Origin: Hymenobacter norwichensis DSM 15439
GTDB taxonomy: Bacteria; Bacteroidota; Bacteroidia; Cytophagales; Hymenobacteraceae
Direction: 5' to 3'
Length of the DNA: 64,000 nt
Assembly: GCF_000420705.1 (NCBI RefSeq)
Contig: NZ_ATVL01000006.1
Location: 868,267 to 932,266, forward strand
Both the position numbers and the translations under genes were made by a program. Within the stretch, counting starts at the first letter, position 1; the number at the start of each line of letters is the position of its first letter. Positions 25,598 through 33,305 of this stretch are shown piece by piece. The notes beneath the pieces were generated by a model. The model had not been told where the DNA came from and searched no databases. It saw nothing but the letters and a program-made list of their open reading frames with translations.

Positions 25598-25605
25598 TAT
25601 GTTTG
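25598..25605 (+). promoter_or_regulatory. -7 box TATGTTTG
   Basis: Perfect TAnnTTTG match about 93 bases upstream of the receiver-domain gene, in an AT-rich intergenic stretch (25517-25698). Confidence 0.55.
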
Positions 25606-25698
25606 TATTTCCAAATAGAAGGGAAGGCAAAGCTAGGAAGTATAGAGAAGTTATTTGTCAGGTAAAGTGCTGTTTTACAAAGGAATACCTAATTGCGT

Positions 25699-26112
25699 AT
25701 GATCAATGAATACCCCGCTTCGTCGCCGATCCTGACTTGCGCAGTATTAGACGACGATGAAATCAATAGATTTACTTTAGAGCATTATATTAGACTGAAC
25801 AAGTCCCTGAACCTGACGGCCTCTTTGTCGGGTAGCGTGCAGGGGCTCGACTTTTTTAGCACCAATCGGCGCGTGGATGTGCTGTTTCTGGATGTAGAAA
25901 TGCCTGATTTAAGCGGCTTGGATATGCTGCGCTTGTTGCCCGAGCCGCCGCAGGTGGTGCTTACTACCGCTTACGAGGACTGTGCCTGGGATGCTTTTGA
26001 GTTGGGAATCGTAGATTATCTGGTCAAACCGTTTGACTACACCCGTTTCGAGCAGGCCGTGCAACGCGTAGCCGAGCGCCTACGCGTTAGCCCGTATCCA
26101 CCGTTGCGGTAG
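25699..26112 (+). CDS. single-domain response regulator (REC only)
   Basis: 137 residues from the ATG at 25699 (a TTG two codons earlier is possible). Receiver features are the acidic pocket LDDDE, the phospho-acceptor Asp in VLFLDVEMPDLSG, the switch Thr in VLTTAYED, and the Lys of YLVKPFDYTRF. This is the LytT/AlgR-type receiver, yet the LytTR DNA-binding domain that usually follows is missing and the frame ends cleanly. No histidine kinase is near. It may act as a CheY-like output through protein contact. Confidence 0.85.
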   Translation: MINEYPASSPILTCAVLDDDEINRFTLEHYIRLNKSLNLTASLSGSVQGLDFFSTNRRVDVLFLDVEMPDLSGLDMLRLLPEPPQVVLTTAYEDCAWDAFELGIVDYLVKPFDYTRFEQAVQRVAERLRVSPYPPLR

Positions 26113-26239
26113 TAGTGCCTGCCGGGCCCAGGTGCTGCCGGCCGGAGTTGCGGTGGCACGTAGTGCGTCCTATAACGCGGTGCAGAGGATGGTAAGCAGT
26201 GCTGGTAGCAGCCGAAATATTGGGAAGCGGGTAGTTACC

Positions 26240-26247
26240 TATCTTGG
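26240..26247 (+). promoter_or_regulatory. -7-like box TATCTTGG
   Basis: One mismatch to TAnnTTTG, 30 bases before the ATG at 26278. Confidence 0.45.
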
Positions 26248-26277
26248 CAGGAAACTACATCTATTTATCCCATACAG

Positions 26278-26640
26278 ATGAACAAGTCTCTGCTAACCGC
26301 CGCTGCCGGTTTACTCCTCACCGGCCTGTTTGCTTTCATCACGCGCCAGCCGCAGGTGGCCGAAAATAGAACTGAAGAATACGCCGTGGTCAGCGTGTTT
26401 CAGTCAGGCAAGAGCAATTATATGAGTGTCACGATTGGCTCCCGGCCATCGGAAGAAAAGGAATTCGAGAAAGAGAAAACTACTAAACGCTTCGACCTGG
26501 CACCGGTGCTGGCAGAGGTTGAAAAGCTGAATACGCAGGGATTCGAGCTAGTGAATGGCTCGGCTGCTATTCATGGCATGAACCAATACGGCGGCGGGTC
26601 GCCGTTCTATTCGTTTATTATGAAGCGGAAGGCGCGGTAA
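26278..26640 (+). CDS. secreted hypothetical protein (120 aa)
   Basis: The N-terminal helix (SLLTAAAGLLLTGLFAFI) is a signal peptide or membrane anchor. The rest is soluble: EYAVVSVFQSGKSNYMSVTIG, a charged EKEKTTKRF stretch, then LAEVEKLNTQGFELVNGSA and the C-terminal FYSFIMKRK. The beta-alpha-beta pattern resembles small DUF4177-type proteins (WEY-like fold), which have no assigned function. It is preceded by a TATCTTGG box. Confidence 0.65.
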   Translation: MNKSLLTAAAGLLLTGLFAFITRQPQVAENRTEEYAVVSVFQSGKSNYMSVTIGSRPSEEKEFEKEKTTKRFDLAPVLAEVEKLNTQGFELVNGSAAIHGMNQYGGGSPFYSFIMKRKAR

Positions 26641-26699
26641 CCGCGCTTATTAGTCTTGGGTGCAGGCCCGAGAACCAAATCCGTCGTATACGCTTCCCT

Positions 26700-27152
26700 A
26701 TGTCTTTCCTCAAAAATCAGCTCCACACCTTGTGCGCGGCCTTTGTGCAGCAGCGTATAGCCGCTGCCCAAGCTGCTATGCTTACTGCCCAGGAATCGGC
26801 CAACTCCGAAACTAAAAGCAGCGCCGGCGACAAATACGAAACGGGCCGCGCTATGGCCCAGGAAGAGCGCAACCGCAACGCCGTACAGCTCCAGCAGGCC
26901 TTACAACTGCAAGGCGAGCTAACCCGCATCAACCCCGATTTGCCCTGCGACACAGTGCGCCCTGGTGCACTAGTAGATAGCACGTTAGGTCGGTTTTTTA
27001 TAAGTATCAGCGCCGGCAAGCTCACCGTGGATGGCCAGGACTACTTTGCCGTATCGGCGGCGGCGCCGGTGGCAGCGGCATTGAGCGGTAAGCGGGCCGG
27101 TGAGCAGGTGGTATTCAATGGCAAGCCGGTGACGATAAGCACAATCGAGTAA
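26700..27152 (+). CDS. GreA/GreB C-terminal-like small protein
   Basis: 150 residues. A helical N-terminus carries the family segment SSAGDKYETGRAMAQEERN, which precedes a beta-rich C-terminus (GALVDSTLGRFFISISAGKLTV..VAAAPVAAALSGKRAGEQV) like the Gre-factor FKBP-type domain. Bacteroidota genomes carry such proteins, often annotated as 3-oxoacyl-ACP synthase by mistake. If the resemblance holds, it may touch RNA polymerase. The next gene starts 3 bases after its stop, so they form an operon. Confidence 0.6.
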   Translation: MSFLKNQLHTLCAAFVQQRIAAAQAAMLTAQESANSETKSSAGDKYETGRAMAQEERNRNAVQLQQALQLQGELTRINPDLPCDTVRPGALVDSTLGRFFISISAGKLTVDGQDYFAVSAAAPVAAALSGKRAGEQVVFNGKPVTISTIE

Positions 27153-27155
27153 TCA

Positions 27156-27569
27156 ATGAAAAAGGCCTTCTTACTGGTTGGACTGCTAGCCGTTGGGTGG
27201 AACCACAGCCAAGCACAAAGTAAACCACAGCAAAACGTAACCACCTGCCAGAAATGGACACAAGCCGATAAGAAGCTCAATGTGCTTTACAGGCAGATCC
27301 TAACGCTATACGCGTCGAATCCAGTTTTTCTGAAGGCATTTAAGGCTTCCCAAGTTGCTTGGCTGAAGTTTCGGGACGCGCAGGAAGAGGCTTTGTACCC
27401 TACGCAGCCAGGCCAGTCCAAACAGGTGACGTATGGCTCAGTTTATACCTCGTGTAACTGCGCCGTGCTAACCGACCTCACTACCGCCCGCAACCGCCAG
27501 CTGCAGTTGTGGGTTGATGGTATTGAGGAAGGGGATGTGTGCAGTGGTTCGGTCCGCCGGAAGCCCTGA
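27156..27569 (+). CDS. LprI-like (DUF1311) secreted protein
   Basis: 137 residues with a signal peptide (MKKAFLLVGLLAVGWNHSQAQ). The core has DKKLNVLYRQIL, FLKAFKASQVAWLKFRDAQEEAL and a Cys pair (SCNC), the LprI/DUF1311 family pattern. One member in mycobacteria inhibits lysozyme, so this could be a periplasmic inhibitor of lysozyme-type enzymes. It is translationally coupled to the gene at 26700. Confidence 0.75.
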   Translation: MKKAFLLVGLLAVGWNHSQAQSKPQQNVTTCQKWTQADKKLNVLYRQILTLYASNPVFLKAFKASQVAWLKFRDAQEEALYPTQPGQSKQVTYGSVYTSCNCAVLTDLTTARNRQLQLWVDGIEEGDVCSGSVRRKP

Positions 27570-27621
27570 CTAGCAGGCCCGCGCATATTGCCTTACCTTC
27601 GCGGTGTAAGCTCTTTTTTCG

Positions 27622-28812
27622 ATGCCCTCTGACTTCCCTAAACGCATTACGTTGCTTGGCTCCACCGGCTCTATCGGTACGCAGGCCCTCGACGTGGTGC
27701 GTGCTCACCCCACCCGGTTTACCGTGGCCGCCCTATCGGCCCACTCCAATGCCGATTTGCTGATTCAACAGGCCCGCGAGTTCCGACCCGCCGCCGTGGT
27801 TATTGGCGACGAAACCAAGTACCAAGCGGTTAAAGCCGCCCTAGTTGGTCAACCCGAAACGGAAGTCCTAGCCGGCGAAGCTGCCCTCGCCGAAGTAGCC
27901 GGCCGGCCCACCACCGATATTGTGCTCACAGCTATGGTAGGCTATGCCGGGCTGTTGCCTACCGTGGCGGCCATCAGGGCCGGCAAGGACATAGCCCTGG
28001 CCAATAAGGAAACCCTAGTTGTAGCTGGCCAACTGATTACGCAGCTAGTGCGCGAATACGGAGTGGGCCTGTATCCCGTTGATTCCGAGCACTCGGCCAT
28101 TTTCCAGTGTCTGGTAGGAGAGGAGCGCAACCCCATCGAGAAAATCATTCTCACGGCCTCAGGTGGGCCGTTTCGGGGGCGTAGCCGCGCCGAGCTGGCT
28201 TCCGTCACGAAAGCGCAGGCCCTCAAGCATCCCAATTGGGACATGGGCGCCAAAATCACCATCGATTCGGCTTCGCTCATGAACAAGGGGCTGGAGGTGA
28301 TAGAAGCCAAGTGGCTGTTCGGCCTCCGCGATGACCAGATAGATGTGGTAGTGCACCCGCAGAGCATCATCCATTCCCTCGTGCAGTTCGAAGACGGCTC
28401 TCTGAAGGCGCAGCTCGGCCTGCCAGACATGAAGCTTCCGATTCAGTACGCGCTAGGCTACCCGCACCGATTACCGGCCAGCTTCCCGCGCTTCTCCTTT
28501 CTCGACTATCCGCAGCTCACCTTCGAGCAGCCCGACAAAACGGCCTTCCGCAACTTGGGATTGGCTTTCGAAGCCATGAGCCGTGCCGGCAACGCGCCGT
28601 GCGTGCTCAATGCCGCCAACGAAATAGCCGTAGCCGCCTTCCTGCGCGACGAAGTAGGCTTCCTGCAAATGTCGGAGCTGGTAGAGGATTGCCTTTCGCG
28701 GGTTTCGTACCTTGCCGACCCGTCACTCGAGGACTACGTGCAGACTGACAAGGAGGCACGTCGCGTGGCGCAGGAACGGTTATTGAAACAAGCTGGCAAG
28801 CTCGCCAATTAG
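27622..28812 (+). CDS. dxr: 1-deoxy-D-xylulose-5-phosphate reductoisomerase
   Basis: 396 residues. NADPH-binding GSTGSIGTQALDVV lies at the N-terminus. Substrate and metal residues are in YPVDSEHSAIFQCL, TASGGPF and SASLMNKGLEVIEAKWLF. It converts DXP to MEP, the committed step of the MEP route to isoprenoids. A -7-like TACCTTCG lies 20 bases before the ATG. rseP follows 84 bases later on the same strand, a pairing that recurs in Bacteroidota. Confidence 0.98.
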   Translation: MPSDFPKRITLLGSTGSIGTQALDVVRAHPTRFTVAALSAHSNADLLIQQAREFRPAAVVIGDETKYQAVKAALVGQPETEVLAGEAALAEVAGRPTTDIVLTAMVGYAGLLPTVAAIRAGKDIALANKETLVVAGQLITQLVREYGVGLYPVDSEHSAIFQCLVGEERNPIEKIILTASGGPFRGRSRAELASVTKAQALKHPNWDMGAKITIDSASLMNKGLEVIEAKWLFGLRDDQIDVVVHPQSIIHSLVQFEDGSLKAQLGLPDMKLPIQYALGYPHRLPASFPRFSFLDYPQLTFEQPDKTAFRNLGLAFEAMSRAGNAPCVLNAANEIAVAAFLRDEVGFLQMSELVEDCLSRVSYLADPSLEDYVQTDKEARRVAQERLLKQAGKLAN

Positions 28813-28896
28813 CAGGTTAGCCGGGAACGTAAGCCGATGAAAATAGCATTTCATTGGTTCCTAGACTCTCTAAATCACCATTTCATTTCGTAACTC

Positions 28897-30297
28897 TTGG
28901 AAATTCTCACCATGATTGGCCAGCTTCTGCTGGGCCTTTCGATTTTGGTTGGTATTCACGAATTCGGCCACTTCGCAACGGCGAAGTATTTCAAGATTCG
29001 TGTTGATAAGTTCTACATCTTCTTCGATTTCCTGTTTCCGCTTCCCAATGTGCTCAACTTCGCGCTGCTGAAGAAGAAGATTGGCGAGACAGAGTACGGC
29101 TTAGGTTGGTTCCCTTTGGGTGGCTATGTGGCCATTCACGGAATGATCGACGAAACCCAAGACGCCGATGCGCTGGCCGCCGAACCACAGCCCAACGAGT
29201 TTCGCGCCAAACCGGCTTGGCAGCGCCTGATTGTGATGCTGGGTGGCGTCATTATGAACGTCATTACCGGCATCATCATCTTTAGCTTTGTTATCTATGC
29301 TTATGGTGAGAGCTATTTACCGCTTTCAGAAGTGAAAGATGGTATTACTCCTACAGCATTGGGCAAGGAAATGGGCTTCAAACGGTACGATAAAATCGTG
29401 AAGATCAATGGACGCCCGTTTGTAGATTTTGATAGTGTGTACAACAGTGATGTACTGTTGGATAAGGATACGTACTACACCGTAGAGCGCGCTAACAGGC
29501 TGGTTGACATCCCAACCCCAGCCGACCTCATAACACGTCTCAATGACGAGGGCGGATTTGTAACTCCTCTAACTCGCTTCACTGTAGAGTCAGTGGTAGA
29601 TAAGACCCCAGCTATGGAAGCTGGTCTACAAAATGGCGACCAAATCCTTAAGGTTGGTAATCAGGAGACGCCGTTTTTCTCTGATTTACAGGAAGCGTTG
29701 AAAGCAAATGCCTCTACCGTCGAGGAGCCTTCACTTATACAGCGTTTTATTAACTGGGTGCGTGGTACAGCGGCTGAGTCGGCACCGGAAAAGCTAACTC
29801 CATTACTGGTGAAGCGTGGTGGGCAGAATATGACTCTGCAAGTGAAGGTGGCACCTAACGGCACCATCGGGTTTGCTCCCAAAATTTCTATCAATTCCGG
29901 AACGCACCATTACAGTTTTCTGGAGTCAGTACCCAAAGGTATTGATAGAGCTTTCGGCGTGATTACTGGACAGATTAAAGCGTTTGGCAAGATATTTCGG
30001 GGCGAAATTTCATTTGGCAAATCAGTAGGTGGGCCGGTTGAAATTGCGCAACAATACGGTGGAAACTGGATTTGGGAACGGTTCTGGGTGCTGACTGGGT
30101 CTTTGTCGATGGTGCTGGCTTTCATGAACCTGCTACCTATCCCGGCTCTTGATGGTGGCCACGTCATTTTCCTGCTTTATGAAATGATAGCCGGTCGCAA
30201 GCCCTCTGATAAATTTCTGGAAAACGCCCAGAAAGTGGGCACTGCCCTGATTTTGGCTTTGATGTTCTTCGTGCTGGTTGTCAAGCGTTTCATTTAA
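28897..30297 (+). CDS. rseP: site-2 metalloprotease RseP
   Basis: 466 residues from a TTG at 28897 (MEILTMIGQLLLG is the family N-terminus; an ATG at 28912 is the alternative). The zinc site HEFGH is in the first membrane helix, and the second metal-binding region near the end is in MNLLPIPALDGGHVIF. Between them are two PDZ domains (one around ALGKEMGFKRYDKIVKINGRP, one around AMEAGLQNGDQILKVGN). It cleaves anti-sigma factors inside the membrane for envelope stress. The middle part (about 29300-29950) is visibly AT-richer than the ends. Confidence 0.96.
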   Translation: MEILTMIGQLLLGLSILVGIHEFGHFATAKYFKIRVDKFYIFFDFLFPLPNVLNFALLKKKIGETEYGLGWFPLGGYVAIHGMIDETQDADALAAEPQPNEFRAKPAWQRLIVMLGGVIMNVITGIIIFSFVIYAYGESYLPLSEVKDGITPTALGKEMGFKRYDKIVKINGRPFVDFDSVYNSDVLLDKDTYYTVERANRLVDIPTPADLITRLNDEGGFVTPLTRFTVESVVDKTPAMEAGLQNGDQILKVGNQETPFFSDLQEALKANASTVEEPSLIQRFINWVRGTAAESAPEKLTPLLVKRGGQNMTLQVKVAPNGTIGFAPKISINSGTHHYSFLESVPKGIDRAFGVITGQIKAFGKIFRGEISFGKSVGGPVEIAQQYGGNWIWERFWVLTGSLSMVLAFMNLLPIPALDGGHVIFLLYEMIAGRKPSDKFLENAQKVGTALILALMFFVLVVKRFI

Positions 30298-30326
30298 GCC
30301 AATTACATAACATGCTTCTCTGAATT

Positions 30327-30369
30327 TGTGGTGCCTCGGCGTTGTTAGCTGAGGCACCACATTGTTTTT
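30327..30369 (+). terminator. intrinsic terminator after rseP
   Basis: TGTGGTGCCTC/GAGGCACCACA stem with GGC/GCT inside, then TTGTTTTT. Confidence 0.85.
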
Positions 30370-30381
30370 CAGGTTTGATCT

Positions 30382-30882
30382 ATGATTCGCAACTCGTTCC
30401 TGCTTTTGCTACTACTGCTCACCGCTAGCCTTACGGCGTGGGCGCATGCCTACCATGCCAGCATCATGGATGTGCGCTACAACGCAAAAAAGCAGCAGCT
30501 GGAAATTGCTCTTAAGGTCTTCACCGATGACTTCGAGAAGGCGCTATCTACTGGCCGCCCAACTTCCATAGACCTGGAACAGTCGCCGAAGCCGTTGGTG
30601 ACGCAACTGACCACTGAGCTATTGCGCAAGCAACTGGCCTTCGGTACACGGCCCGGCGAAACGTTGCCGTTGCAACTGTTGGGTATGCAGAAGGAGAGCG
30701 ACGCGCATTGGCTGTACTGCACCGTGAAGCTAGCCAAGCCGCTTACCAGTTTCAGTTTGCGCCACTCTCTGCTACTCCCCACTTTCTCCGACCAAATGAA
30801 CATTGTGAACGTAGAAGCTGGCGGGAAAAAGCAAAGCCTCTTGTTTCGTGACGGGGAGCAGGAACAGAAGGTAAGTTGGTAG
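30382..30882 (+). CDS. secreted DUF6702-type protein
   Basis: 166 residues. The signal peptide (FLLLLLLLTASLTAWAHA) ends next to HAYHASIMDVRYN, the typical start of this Bacteroidota family. The body is a beta-sandwich-like chain: LEIALKVFTDDFEKAL, then HWLYCTVKLAKP and SLLLPTFSDQMNIVNVE. Family function is unknown; members often stand near metal-transport genes. A strong terminator follows at 30908. Confidence 0.78.
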   Translation: MIRNSFLLLLLLLTASLTAWAHAYHASIMDVRYNAKKQQLEIALKVFTDDFEKALSTGRPTSIDLEQSPKPLVTQLTTELLRKQLAFGTRPGETLPLQLLGMQKESDAHWLYCTVKLAKPLTSFSLRHSLLLPTFSDQMNIVNVEAGGKKQSLLFRDGEQEQKVSW

Positions 30883-30907
30883 AAGCTGCGGCTTGAAATT
30901 GAAATAC

Positions 30908-30946
30908 AAAAAGGCGCCTCTTGCATTGTGTAAGAGGCGCCTTTTT
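30908..30946. terminator. bidirectional terminator
   Basis: 15-base arms AAAAAGGCGCCTCTT and its complement around a 9-base loop, between convergent genes. Confidence 0.9.
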
Positions 30947-30971
30947 CGTGGGTTTGCATTAGAGCAAGTGG

Positions 30972-32987
30972 CTATTTCCAGTCACTGCTGCCACCGGCTG
31001 GTTCTTCTTTCTTGCCTTCTGCGTTGGGCTTAATCAGCCGGAACTCTACGCGGCGGTTGGTTTTGGCGTCTTCGGGGGTGGCCTCCTCCTTGAGTGGTTT
31101 CGTAGAGCCGTATCCAAAGCTTTCAATACGGTTGGGCTGGAGCTTGCCTTTGGCCTCGATGTAGCGTCGAATAGCTTCAGCCCGGTCCTGCGAGAGTTTC
31201 TCGTTGAAATCCGGGTCGCCCTTCGAATCGGTGTGGCCGGAAATGCTCAGCCGGAACGTAGGGTGGTCAACCATGAATAGCGCAATCCGGTCGAGGACGG
31301 GGTGCATGGCCTGCCGGATGGTCGCCTTGTCTTGGTCGAACTCGATGTTCTGGAACACCAGCGGCAAGCCGTAGTCGATGGAGTTGGTCATCAGCTTCAT
31401 CACTGTGTCGCCTTTCAGCTCAAAACTCTTCTCCACACTAAAGAAATCCGGGCTTTGAATCAGCATTACGTAGTGCGAGCCGTCAATTAAATCGAAGTCG
31501 AACGAGCCATCGGGCCGTAGGTACTTGGCTGCCACTTCAATACCATTATCGGTGTCGATAACGGTAACGATGCCATTCAACGGCTTGTGGGAAATAGAGT
31601 CCACCAACGAGCCTTCGATGTGCGTGGTAGCCAGCGGCTGGGCTTCCATGGGCAGCGGGAAGGAGTAGAGGTCGAGGTTTTTCATGTCCTTTTCCTCGGA
31701 GCGGGCATAGTATAGGTTCTGCGAGTCGGAGTCGATGGTGAAATAGTACTCCGAGCCTTTGCCGTTTACCAGTGGCCCGATGTTTTTGGGTTCCTGCCAG
31801 CGGCTGCGCACTCGGTATGTTTTATAAATATCGAAGTCGCCGTAGTTGAGCAGCTGCCCGCGCGAGGAGAAGTAGAGCACGTTGTAGAGCGGGTGGTAAA
31901 ACGGGCTGACTTCACTTTCGCGCGTGTTTACCACGGGGCCCATGTTTTCGGCGGGTGCCCACTGGTTGTTCTTGTTTTTATACGTGTACCAGATATCGGC
32001 CAGCCCGAATCCGCCGAGTCGGTCGGAGGCGAAATACAGCGTGTCTTCATTCAGCGACAGAGTTGGCTGCGAATCCCAGGCCGGCGAGTTCACCTGCGCC
32101 CCCAGGCTCTTCGGCACCGACCATTGCCCATCCTTGAACGTGGACGTAAACAAGTCGCAGTTGCCGTGGCAGCTAGGGCACTCGCACCGCGCGAAATAGA
32201 TGGTTTTGCCGTCTTTGGTAAAGCAAGCCGAGCCTTCGTTGTAGAGCGAGTTGATGGGCTTAGGTAGCGGTTCGGCCTCGCTCCATACCTCGCCGTCCTT
32301 GCGCGAAACATACAAATCTTCGTCTACTACCCCATGAATGCCGCGCACCTTGCGCTTCGACGAGAATAGCATCATTCCGGCCGTGGAATTCAGCGTGGGA
32401 CCATAGTCTTCGGCCTTGGAGTTGATGGCCTCGCCCATGTTGGTGTACACACCCTTGGGCGGCCGGAAGGCCACAATACTCTTGCGGTACTCCACCAAAT
32501 CATAGTACACTTTTAGCGGCACGTACAAGTCAGCCGTTTTCTGCTCTAACGAGTCGTAATAGAGCTGCACCTTTTTGATGTCCTGCCGATGGTGCTTGAG
32601 GGCCAGCCGGTAGTACGCCTTGGCGGTTTCTTCTTTGCCGGCCTTCTCCCATAGCTGCGCCAGACGCCACAGCAGGGGGGTATCTTTAGCAAAATTCTCG
32701 ATGCCAAACTTGCCTACGTAGGCCGTTAGCAGGGTGCGGGCCTCCGGGTAATTGCGCCGCTTTTCGGCCTTCTGAATAGCCCGCAGTTCCTTCTTATTCT
32801 CGTAGTACGGAATGCGGTTCACGTTCGGAAACACCGGCGTGGCATCGGGGCGAAGTCGTAGCTGGCGAACGGTGCGGCCCGTGAGCTTGCGCTGCCGCAG
32901 CGGGGCATTGCTTTTCTGCTGGGCCCACAGCCCAACCGGCAGGCAAACCAACAGCAGCAGGAAAAACGTGCGTAAAGAGCGGAGCAT
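30972..32987 (-). CDS. OmpA-family protein, PorE-like (TPR, PD40 propeller, OmpA C-domain)
   Basis: 671 residues. A signal peptide (FFLLLLVCLPVGLWAQ) is followed by a TPR-like helical part (about 70-140), then a PD40 beta-propeller (GKTIYFARCECPSCH, DTLYFASDRLGGFG, NVLYFSSRGQL), a carboxypeptidase-regulatory-like fold (HIEGSLVDSISHKPLNGIV), and an OmpA C-terminal peptidoglycan-binding domain (SISGHTDSKGDPDFN, LSQDRAEAIRRY). The PorE protein of Porphyromonas gingivalis type IX secretion has the same order of domains. TATTTTTG (minus, 33032) may be its -7 box. Confidence 0.88.
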   Translation of the reverse strand: MLRSLRTFFLLLLVCLPVGLWAQQKSNAPLRQRKLTGRTVRQLRLRPDATPVFPNVNRIPYYENKKELRAIQKAEKRRNYPEARTLLTAYVGKFGIENFAKDTPLLWRLAQLWEKAGKEETAKAYYRLALKHHRQDIKKVQLYYDSLEQKTADLYVPLKVYYDLVEYRKSIVAFRPPKGVYTNMGEAINSKAEDYGPTLNSTAGMMLFSSKRKVRGIHGVVDEDLYVSRKDGEVWSEAEPLPKPINSLYNEGSACFTKDGKTIYFARCECPSCHGNCDLFTSTFKDGQWSVPKSLGAQVNSPAWDSQPTLSLNEDTLYFASDRLGGFGLADIWYTYKNKNNQWAPAENMGPVVNTRESEVSPFYHPLYNVLYFSSRGQLLNYGDFDIYKTYRVRSRWQEPKNIGPLVNGKGSEYYFTIDSDSQNLYYARSEEKDMKNLDLYSFPLPMEAQPLATTHIEGSLVDSISHKPLNGIVTVIDTDNGIEVAAKYLRPDGSFDFDLIDGSHYVMLIQSPDFFSVEKSFELKGDTVMKLMTNSIDYGLPLVFQNIEFDQDKATIRQAMHPVLDRIALFMVDHPTFRLSISGHTDSKGDPDFNEKLSQDRAEAIRRYIEAKGKLQPNRIESFGYGSTKPLKEEATPEDAKTNRRVEFRLIKPNAEGKKEEPAGGSSDWK

Positions 32988-33305
32988 AATAATAGGGGCA
33001 CCGGAGCCAGACGGCGTGGCGCAATAAAGCTCAAAAATAGGAATTTCCAGGTACTAAAAGACTTACGCGGACCTTGGCAACTAATCTACCGATATTGCCG
33101 GCGCTACCGCGTAAGCGCAGGGCGTGCGCGTGCCAGAGTGGGCTTACCTTTGCATGGCACGGCACTTGTCAAACTAGTATCTTCGGAAGTCGGCTCACGT
33201 AAAAACGACGTCTCGTAGTGCCGGTCTGCCATTGTGGCACTGCTTTTCGCTCCCTGTTTCAGTATGTCTGCTATTCCCCCCGCCTTCTCTTCGCCTTTCC
33301 TATTG
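32988..33305. other. divergent regulatory region between the PorE-like gene and lon
   Basis: About 320 bases. It holds TATTTTTG on the minus strand (33032-33039) and TACCTTTG on the plus strand (33145-33152), both perfect -7 boxes. No other gene is visible; the long plus-strand leader (over 100 bases) may carry lon control elements. Confidence 0.6.
33145..33152 (+). promoter_or_regulatory. -7 box TACCTTTG of lon
   Basis: Perfect TAnnTTTG match; a transcript from here would have a leader of about 100-150 bases depending on the lon start used. Confidence 0.6.
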
